64,000 nucleotides of DNA, from contig KV748186.1 in assembly GCA_001692895.1 (NCBI GenBank), positions 1-64,000 of the forward strand, written 5' to 3'. The notes below the pieces were generated by a model, which was given only the letters and a program-made list of their open reading frames with translations, had not been told where the DNA came from and did no database searches. The position numbers were made by a program, and so were the translations under genes. Within the stretch, counting starts at the first letter, position 1, and every line of letters begins with the position of its first letter. This document shows, piece by piece, positions 56,451 through 64,000 of this stretch. Origin of the DNA: Cenococcum geophilum 1.58. Lineage: Eukaryota > Ascomycota > Dothideomycetes > Gloniales > Gloniaceae.

Positions 56451-59448
56451 TTTAATAGTAAACTAGTTATCCTCCACGTCTATAGGGGTAAGTAGGCCAA
56501 TATCTCGAATAGCTTATATAGAGGTTAATTCTCCAATATTGCCCTTAGTGTATTTAGCTAGTAATAGTAGGCTATTAATCCGTGGATTAGAAGTAGAGGT
56601 ATATCCTAAGTACACACTATAAGGGGTTATACTGGAATTAATATACCCGGGGCTAAGTAGATTAGCGCTATTAAGAACGACTAAAGCGTCTAGAGCGCTA
56701 TACTCTTACTTCCCAATCTCCATGCATTTTAAGCTTAGAGTAGTATTGGTCAAGTCCTCTAGTTTTACGCCGCAAAATAAGGCTTTAACAGCCAAATAGT
56801 CCTCTATATCTCTTACGTATATAAGACAATCTATACCCTAGTTAGACGCGATAATCTTAGCCGTTAGTTATTAATACGTACACGAAGTTAAAGTTATATT
56901 AAAATCTTTTCAATTTAGAGCAAGCGTTCTGTCTTTATTAGGGTTTATAAGGTCTACTATATTAATTACATTATACTTAGACATTATACTACTCTGGGTA
57001 GCTACTTAAGGGAGAAGTCTAGGGTTAATTATTTTAAGTATCCTACTGCACATAGATGGCGGCGGGGTGTTAGTACTAGAAAAGCTTCCGTTCTTAGTCT
57101 AGCTACTACTTATATAACTGCCAAAATCTAATATTAAACGGCTTAAGGGTATTATAGATCTATTAGATAGGTATTAGCTAATACTTTCTATTGTCTTATT
57201 AATAAAACCGTATCCTACTTTAGCTAGAGCTTTATCACCTATACTTAATTCCTTCTTATAGCCGGACCTCTGCCTCTTAACTTCAGCCGGCTACATTTCC
57301 ACCTCGTAGTCTTCTTTCAATCTTTTTAGTAATTTTGGTTCCTTAATAAAGTCAAGGCAATAAATATCCTAGAGATGGAATTTTAGCTTCCTAACTAAAT
57401 TAAATATCGCCCTGCATTATAAACCTAGGTAAGGGCAATTTAGCGATTTACTTTTATTTAGGGTTTCTATATACCTATAAATATGCTCTTTCTATATAGC
57501 CTATTTCAGAAATTAATACATCCGCACCGTAGCTGGCGCAGTACCACTAAGGTAAAAAGGACAGTAGCCGGCAGTGGCGAGCACCCTATTGTATATAAGA
57601 GGGTCGCATTAAATAAGAAGTGTCTTACGGTTATCTAGTTGCGCTTAGCAGTGGCTGCTCCATTATACCTCCCCGAAAATCCACTAGTTACATTAGAAGT
57701 ATAGCTTAAAAAAGCCATTACAACTCTTTTTATAGCAGTTGTATATATACCTCTAATTATAAGTCGTCTTCGTCTCCGTATCGTTAAGCGGAGATTAAGC
57801 TGTCTTCCGCTGGCCTGCTAAGTTAGAGCAATAGCACTTCTCTAGCTCTAAGCCCGGTCGAAACTTTACTTCAGCATCCTTTTAATATAGCGTAACTATA
57901 TCGCGGAGAGCGTTAAGACCTATAGGGCTCTATAAGGTAGCGACCTCAAAAAGTATAAATATAAGGCGGTCCTATTTAGGTATAAGAAATTAAGTTCGGT
58001 TAAATATAGTCCGGTAATAGTATAGTAAGGTATTATCCTTATCGCCAACATCTAGTCTATACGGCTGCACCTTCTACCACTTATAGAGTTCTTTAGCAGT
58101 TAGCTTACGTTTCTATATATAAAGCTCCTTTTAGCGGGTTATAGAGTTTGCGTCCTTCTTCCCTTTTAGAGCGGCAATCTCCTCCTCTATATTAATATAT
58201 TTCAAGCTATTCTTAAATTTATACTACTTCTCCGCTAGGAGAGATTGCTATAGTTTTAGGTTATAAGGGAGAGATAAACCGCGGAAGAGGTCATTAATAA
58301 TACTACGTAGCTTAGTGCCGAAGTAGCTCGCCTAGCCATCTATGCCACTATTATTAGGTATATAGTAATTATTAAACATATTTAAATCTCTCTACCTAGT
58401 ATGCTTTATTCTTTAAGCGGCTAAATACAGCTTATCTTTACTAGAAATTAATTAGTAAGTAGCCTAAAGATAGAAGGAACGACTGTATATATACCAATTT
58501 AGTATAAGCCCTCCGCCCTAAAGTCGTAAATCATAGGCGGCCGAGGGTATCCTATGCGGATGCCTAGCGCTCTAAGGCGGAAGCTAAATACGTTTACTTT
58601 TTTGATTTTCTATCTTACGGACATGCTCTTAAAGAAAGGTATATTAAGTACACTTTCTTTCCATTATAAATAAAGCATCTCCCCCTTCGGTGGTACTATG
58701 TTAAGGAGCTCTTTAATAATATTATAGTCCCTAAACGCCTTTGCTACGATAAGCATAGCCAATATTAGGAGCATAGGGCTGTAAATAAGAGGTATTACTA
58801 CTATGCCCTCGTATAGAGAGTGTTCTAGCCTACTAATATAAGAATTAGAACCGCCGCTTAACTTAATAAACTAAGCAACCTAGCGCTCACCTCTTATCTA
58901 GTATTGTGGTTATATTCTTAGCATCTTAAACGATTTAAATAGCAAACTCTACATTTCCGTGCTTATTGTGAAATACTACAAAAGTTACATCCTATATTAT
59001 AACTAAGTTAATTTATTTGCCTACTACGCTATATATATATACATATTAGGGAGGAGAGGGGGGGTTTCTTTACCTTATAGTACAAACCCTAGCTAGAACC
59101 CGCTTAATAGCTAGACTTAATATACTCGCTAACTTATGTGGAAGAATAAATAATAGCTATAAGGTCTACCTAATTATTTACTCTTATTACTAGTCGTTTA
59201 TACGTAACCTAATCTACTATTTATAGCTGCCTTCCTAAATAAATAAAGTGGTTCTTAGTTGTAAACCTTCTTAGCCTTTTTTTCTTAGGCATTTTTAGTT
59301 TATTAGCTAGCGGGCCTTTAATAAACTAAATAAGATTAGAACTCTAATAAGGAGAAAATAGAGAAATATAGACGGAATATACATTTGTAATAGAGAGGGT
59401 TATATTTATAGGTATTACGGTATTAATATAATGCCAGCTAGCTATAAA

Positions 59449-59479
<31 letters not shown>

Positions 59480-59810
59480 TCCATTGTATTATACTACGTA
59501 CAAATACTGCGCATGCAGCCTTGGGCTATGGCGCTATAGTTCTATATACATAAATCCTTTCTAGGCAGCTTAATTATATACTAGTAGCTATATCCTAGTA
59601 GTTTATAAACTCCTAAATTTAGGAGTTTATAGTTTCCTAGTAAAATACTAAAATACTACAACTACTAGGGAATGAGAAATGGTAAGAAAAACTATAAGAA
59701 ATCCTAACCCCTGTCCCTGTCCTTTTGCCAATTTATTTTCTGTCTTTTGCTCTCTAATATCATTTTTAAGAGCCTAGTAGGGAGTTACCCCTTCTAGAAT
59801 CCTATCTGAT
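59480..59810 (-). other. 3' tail region of the LINE
   Basis: The sequence between the ORF1 stop and the poly(A) tail has no ORF2 motif. It contains a palindrome built on AACTCCTAAATTTAGGAGTT at about 59608-59627, which could fold at the 3' end of the transcript. Confidence 0.5.
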
Positions 59811-61212
59811 TTATTCTTCCATAGAATCTTCTTCGCGTACTAGTTTAGCAGCTTTAAGAGTCTCGCAGTCTTTACTATTAGCAAAGTGTTTTTCTTTACA
59901 ATTAATGCAAAGAGGGGTGGTATGCTGGCAAGGCCTGCCTGTTATTATACAGGTAGAATAGGAATGGTCTTTAGATAAAAATGCAGCTTCACAGTATCTG
60001 CAGGCCCTAGTAGAAGCACCTGTCTCCTATATGGCCAAATTTTTGGCAGCTCGTACACTGCGTAGTAGGAGAGACTTCGAGGTATTTTACTACCTTAGTA
60101 GCTGTACCTGCAATTGATATCTCTTTTTGCTTAAGGATTTCTTGTCTTTTTTCTTCGTTCTCTATAGTAAAAAATCAGCAAATCTGGGTCTGTAGATCGT
60201 GTCTTTTTACACTAGATAAGATCCATCTAGGCAGTCCTTGTAACCTTATAAGGATTAAAGGTCTCAATTCTTCTTTTAGAAGCTTAGAGCCTCCTTCTCC
60301 TAGGAAAGGTAGGTAGAACCCCATGGGCTATAATTGAAACCCATGGTTCTAGTTTTTGTTCTCTTTAAAAGGTAAAGTAGTTATGCCAGATTTCCTTGTA
60401 TTTAACTAGGAAATCCGCATTATACTCTTCCGTTAGTGTAAGGAGGATATTTTGGTTTTCCCTTAGTTCTAGCTATAGATGCTAAAACAGGTTTTTCTAC
60501 TTGCAGTTTTGATGCAAATAGTAATTGACTTTGTTTCGTATAGAGAAGGTATCTAGAGGTTGGTCCTTTTAGTCTGTAATTAGGACTAGCTTTCTTTCTT
60601 GTAGCTGCTTTTTCTTTACTTCTAGTAGAAGTAGAAGGAGTAGGAAATGGTAGTAACGAGGAGGGTAGAGAGGACGAAGTAGGGAGGTCCTTCTTTTTAG
60701 CCTCTCTGCGTAGGTTTCTTTAGTAGGGGCTACCTCCTTACGGAGAGCTCTTACTTCTTCGACTAGTCCTTTTAGGACATCTTTTGTCTTTTCTTTTTCT
60801 TTTCCTTTTATAAAGGGGTTTCTCCTGCTAGGATACTCCTTGTATAGTCCTCTAGCTGTTTAACTTGTTCTTTTTCTTCTTCTTTTTCTAGCCCTTTATA
60901 TGCCTGGGTTAGGCTTTTTAGAGCTTTTTGTAGGTGTTGTTCTGGAGAAAGGGAGGAAAAAGGTATAGGTGTACTAGGTGTGCCATCCGTAGTAGTTATT
61001 GGTTTCTTTTTTGCAGGTTTTTGGTTTTCTTTTTCAGGAGAAGTTTGAGGATGTTCTCTTTTCTCTCCCTTCTTAGACAAGCTAGGAGGAGAAAGAAAAG
61101 AAGATGAAAATAGAAACCTATTATCATTTCTTTCTATGGGGTTTCGCCTATAGACTCGTTGTCGTCACTTGTCTCTATAGGAGGTTTCTTTAGGCCTGGT
61201 AGGCCTTGGCAT
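59811..61212 (-). pseudogene. LINE ORF1 (Gag-like, CCHC zinc knuckles) relic
   Basis: The frame starts at ATG 61212-61210 (MPRPTRPKETSYRDK, TGA next), continues through SKKGEKREHPQTSPEKENQK (open 61080-60808), the block KGLVEEVRALRKEVAPTKET, a Ser/Thr-rich part with frameshifts, LEPWVSIIAHGVLPTFLGEG at about 60310-60360, NEEKRQEILKQKEISIAGTA and three zinc knuckles: CTSCQKFGHIGDRC, CRYCEAAFLSKDHSYSTC, and CINCKEKHFANSKDC, ending at TAA 59813-59811. The order coiled/charged N-part, conserved WV.I.HG block and terminal CCHC knuckles is that of ORF1 in fungal Tad-type LINEs. Several stops and frameshifts make it inactive. The alternative start often given at 61080 is TTG, internal to the true frame. 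Confidence 0.75.
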
Positions 61213-62054
61213 CTTGTAGGGGAGTGTTTCTAGTTTTTACTATCCTTATACCCTTTTTCCTTACTAATCCTACTAGAGGATTTCTGGGGAGATTAGGTTT
61301 AAAGGTAGTAGTAATACTAGACCCCTAGTATTAGTGGTGGTAGTAGTAGTAGTAGTTTTGGTGTTCCTGTCCGTGCCTCGCTTACAAGCTAGGACCACCC
61401 CTAAGAAGAATTTTCTGTTGGGGGAAAGGGGGTAAAACGACAATTAAATCCGCCTATAGCTCGCTAAGCAGTAGGAATTGGGTCTTGAAAGTTGGAAAAT
61501 TGATTGTTTTTGGTGGTAAGATGGGTATGCGTAAGTTTTGAAGTGCGGCGCTACCTTTTGGTAAGGTTGCATGTGTAATAAATTCTTTCTAGTACTGGCT
61601 AATGGTATCTAAGGCTACCATTAGATTATCCTTAACGCCATTAATACTATATACTATGTTCTTAACGAAATCTTTTAAGAATGCTAGGTTATATAGAGAA
61701 GAACTAGGATTTTCTTTAGCGAATCTATTTAGTAAAGGGTTAGAGCGGGATAGAATCCAACCGCTATAGTACGCTAATTATAACTTACTAGTACTATAGC
61801 TCTACCTTTCTAAAATAAGCTTTCTCTATCTTTGGCTTAAGATGCTTTTAAACTTCAGTGCCGTCTATACCCTCCCTACTTTAGTTAGAGCTCTTTGCCC
61901 TTATTACAGTAAGGAACTTATAAGGGTCCTTCTTTTTTAGCATTTTATAGAGAAACGGACAAGGCAAGCAGAAGCTAATATAAAGAAGGGAGGGAAGAGG
62001 AATATAGAGATAAGCTTATAGGAACGGACGGGCGAGCTACGGAGCAGTAGGTAA

Positions 62055-62080
62055 AAAAAAGAGAGAGAGAGAGAGAGAGA
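62055..62080. repeat. (GA)n microsatellite
   Basis: An alternating GA run with an A-run before it lies in the 5' flank of the copy-B DUF3435 gene. Copy A has no such run at the matching place. Confidence 0.85.
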
Positions 62081-62461
62081 AGATAGGATAGAAATTAAGT
62101 GGTAGGTAGATAGAATAAAGCGAACGGACGCGACTAGAGGAGATCTTATAGCAAGAGATAAGGCACCTCCTCTTTAACTAACACCTTTGGGGACGCTATA
62201 TTACATATAGGCGCAGCTTAGGACGGGCAAATGCTCTATTTTAAGGGGGGCCTAGTTTTAGAAACCCTATAGGCCCAAAACGCGGCCCTTAAGATTATTA
62301 TATAGAGTTAACAATTTATATCGGTAAGGACGTAGCACTTTTAAGGCATAATTGGTTAATAAGATAGAGGAGCAGCAACGTGACTAAGCAGCCTAAGCAT
62401 TGACCTAAGCGGGAGGGTGAGCAGCCTAAGCAGCGGGTGAGTCGAGCGTGCTTGGCGCCTG

Positions 62462-62530
62462 AGTAGAGCGGCAATGCTGACTAACCGAGTCGGATTCCGC
62501 CAAGGGGAGTTTTGGTCTGTAACTACCTTG
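62462..62530. repeat. GC-rich conserved end of the DUF3435 unit (copy B)
   Basis: Partner of 11802-11870, nearly identical over about 65 bases. The unit ends just behind it. Confidence 0.75.
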
Positions 62531-62535
62531 GTAAT

Positions 62536-64000
62536 AGCAATTATATACCTAGGCTTGCGCCTTACTGTTATTAAGGTATTACGTTGGTGAAGGGTACCAA
62601 TTTAGGTTTTAAGTTAGTATAATTTATAGCCTTTAAAACCTTTTATAATAAAGAGCAGTAAGACCCTTAGTATATGCCGGCCTCAAGCCATAATAGAGCA
62701 GCGCCCAGCAGGCTTTCTAATTAGGCTAACTTAGAATAGGCTATAAAAGGGGCTCTTAATTATTCGTGTGGCACGTAGGTGGTTATAATATATTTTTTAC
62801 TTTATATCTACTAAATAAGTTTTCGCTGCAGCTATACCTAATTAACGCAATTATATAACCTACGTCTTTATAAACTCTTCTACTACTTAGTGTTTCGGCA
62901 TCGCTTCCTAGAGCTGCTTGATTTATTATTATAACTTAGTAGTATATAGAGGGTCTATTTATACTATAGCCATAGCATTCTTAGGATGGCTCTATCTTTT
63001 AATTATCTAGCCTATAGAATGTTGTTTACGCTATATATATATATTCCTATTCGCTCTTAATAGGTATAGATCTATACCATAACCCTACTTAACCCCGCTA
63101 GCTATTCTCGTGGCTTCTATACTTACTATCTTTATATCTAGTGTAACTCATTCTTACAGCAGTCTGGCCCGAATAATGCGATAACTAAAGATAAGAGCGT
63201 GCTTTATATATACAGCTTAACGCGGTAAATCCAGCAAGTTATACCCTATCTTAATATACGATAAGCAATGAAATAATAGGTTTAATAAAAAATACTTCTA
63301 ATCTAGCGGACCTAGTAACATCTACTCTTTAGTTAAGTTAATCGCTGTACCTTATAGCTAGAGGCCTTTTAAGCCAAAGCCCTATACCTAAACTTATAAA
63401 ACTACTTAAAGCCCTTAACACGGCATTAGAAAAGCTTGCCTAGATATTAACTACGACAAATGCCAAATTTATAGCACTAGAGCTTCTTTTGCGAAGTTAT
63501 AGCAAGTATTGCAAAGAGCTTAATGAACAGATCAGTTAGGCGGCTTAATTAGGTGCTTATAACTAGGCCACATTTAAGTATATAGGCTAGAATATCTTTA
63601 TCTATATATATACTTTAAAAATATACATATCTACTATCGTGATAAAGATAATAGACATTGCGTTGTATATTAAAGGCGTACTTATATAGACTAAAGCTAA
63701 TACTAGTACAGGTCTGCAGGCAATATTATATTTACTAGAGAATGCCTTAAGGAATATAAAGAGCTTATTAAAGACACTTAGTCCGCTATCCTTAAAGAAC
63801 TAGAAAGTAAGGTTTATTAGTTAGGTAAAATAAAACAGTAGCTTAGTAAATTAATTTTTCTATTATACCATAGGTTAATATATAGTCATTTATTAAACTA
63901 GTCTAGGCTATTTATTAGTAGCTGCTACTAGCATATATTTTCTTAATATGGCCGTAGGGGCCGTTTACTTAGGGTGGAATACTAGCACTATTAATACCGA
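62536..64000. other. RIP-degraded DNA, nothing identified
   Basis: AT-rich sequence without recognisable frames or repeats from elsewhere in the window. A stretch around 62660-62760 (CGGCCTCAAGCC, GCAGCGCCCAGCAGG) is less mutated but not coding in any readable way. Confidence 0.35.

Larger units (their letters stand above)
59444..61588 (-). mobile_element. ORF1-only LINE insertion with poly(A) tail and 11-bp duplication
   Basis: The insert interrupts copy B of the DUF3435 unit; copy A reads through the site near 9310. ATAAATTCTTT occurs at 59444-59454 and 61578-61588 as target duplication. A T-run at 59452-59478 is the poly(A) tail of a minus-strand element, overlapping the duplication. The element is about 2.1 kb and contains an ORF1 relic but no endonuclease or reverse transcriptase. 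CA/TG content is normal, unlike the surroundings, so it is younger than the RIP of its target. Confidence 0.85.
56280..61943 (-). pseudogene. DUF3435 tyrosine-recombinase-family gene relic fused to a chromodomain, copy B
   Basis: The frame begins at ATG 61943-61941 (MLKKKDPYKF) and ends at TGA 56282-56280; without the LINE it is about 3.5 kb (about 1180 codons). Blocks in order: SNPLLNRFAKENPSSSLYNL; a box STQVSEYIKSS (58-59 kb; relatives SARVGEY, first catalytic Arg, here altered); YDFRAEGLYQI (58497-58541, second box); FNNYYIPNNSG (about 58340-58385, Tyr box); SYFGTKLRSIINDLFRGLSL; EVATL.SPIGLNALRD; a Cys/His region YCPFYLSGTAP, LNCPYLGL.CRAIF and KLKFHL.DIYC; and a C-terminal chromodomain VQYLVK.KGYPNSENT.EDK, whose two stops replace Trp. 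From the Cys/His region to the stop the frame is continuous, so the chromodomain is part of the same protein. The last 235 codons contain nine in-frame stops. Confidence 0.7.
55830..62535 (-). repeat. DUF3435 repeat unit, copy B
   Basis: This is colinear with copy A at 4090-11875 but keeps the chromodomain end and has the empty site for the Mutator-like element at 62453-62461. It carries one large insertion, the LINE at 59455-61577. It is somewhat less mutated than copy A and serves as the reference for reading the gene. Confidence 0.75.
1..64000. other. RIP-type mutated, AT-rich fungal repeat DNA
   Basis: Across nearly the whole window TA is the dominant dinucleotide and CA/TG are depleted. 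Conceptual proteins are broken by TAA and TAG at positions where relatives carry Gln or Trp codons, which is the product expected from C-to-T change at CpA on either strand. This is the signature of repeat-induced point mutation known from ascomycete fungi. Short less-mutated islands stand out, mainly at 1-110, 6256-8344, 10169-11330, 17750-18420, 20280-20470, 41110-41812 and 59455-61577. The reading is qualitative; dinucleotide indices were not computed. Confidence 0.9.

Noticed and set aside
1-64000. tRNA, rRNA or telomere repeats
   Set aside because: No cloverleaf, rRNA-like stretch or TTAGGG array was noticed; weak short matches were not convincing.

Overview
The window looks like a heavily degraded, repeat-dominated stretch of a filamentous ascomycete (Pezizomycotina-type) genome. 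Most of it reads as product of repeat-induced point mutation (RIP). TA dinucleotides are extremely abundant, CA and TG are scarce, and long reading frames are interrupted almost only by TAA and TAG at places where CAA, CAG or TGG is expected. No intact cellular gene was found. Recognisable families survive only as stop-riddled relics, so all protein calls below come from reading through these stops. No tRNA, rRNA or CRISPR array was seen.

Layout. 0-4 kb: a LINE ORF1 scrap, then a 3.5-kb Tc1/mariner-type element with TA duplications, long inverted termini, a DDE transposase relic and an extra gene relic. 4-12 kb: copy A of a repeated unit built around a DUF3435 (tyrosine-recombinase family) gene, invaded by a 130-bp MITE, a young non-autonomous LTR element (207/205-bp LTRs with no base substitutions, ATACT duplication) and a Mutator-like element (9-bp duplication, paired terminal hairpins, internal minisatellite). 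12-25 kb: a BTB/POZ relic, dispersed repeats and unrecognised relics. 25.7-27.1 kb: a HET-domain relic. 27.7-32.5 kb: about 69 copies of a 70-bp minisatellite. 33-37.6 kb: LTR relics, a solo LTR with target duplication, and a hAT-type MITE. 38-41 kb: a DUF3723 relic with a KQERL pentapeptide array, followed by a composite tandem array. 42.6-43.6 kb: a kinase-like relic. 47.6-48.7 kb: a ferritin-like-domain relic with a mutated intron donor. 50-55.5 kb: repeats plus membrane-protein and coiled-coil relics. 55.8-62.5 kb: copy B of the DUF3435 unit, which shows that its gene also encoded a C-terminal chromodomain, and which is split by an ORF1-only LINE insertion with an 11-bp duplication.

Interpretation. 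DUF3435 and DUF3723 genes, with HET and other accessory families, are the gene classes associated with giant fungal Starship elements and accessory regions. The window may be a fossil of such DNA; this is inference. The nesting gives a relative time order: DUF3435 units were duplicated and mutated by RIP, and later the LTR element and the LINE landed in one copy each without being mutated.
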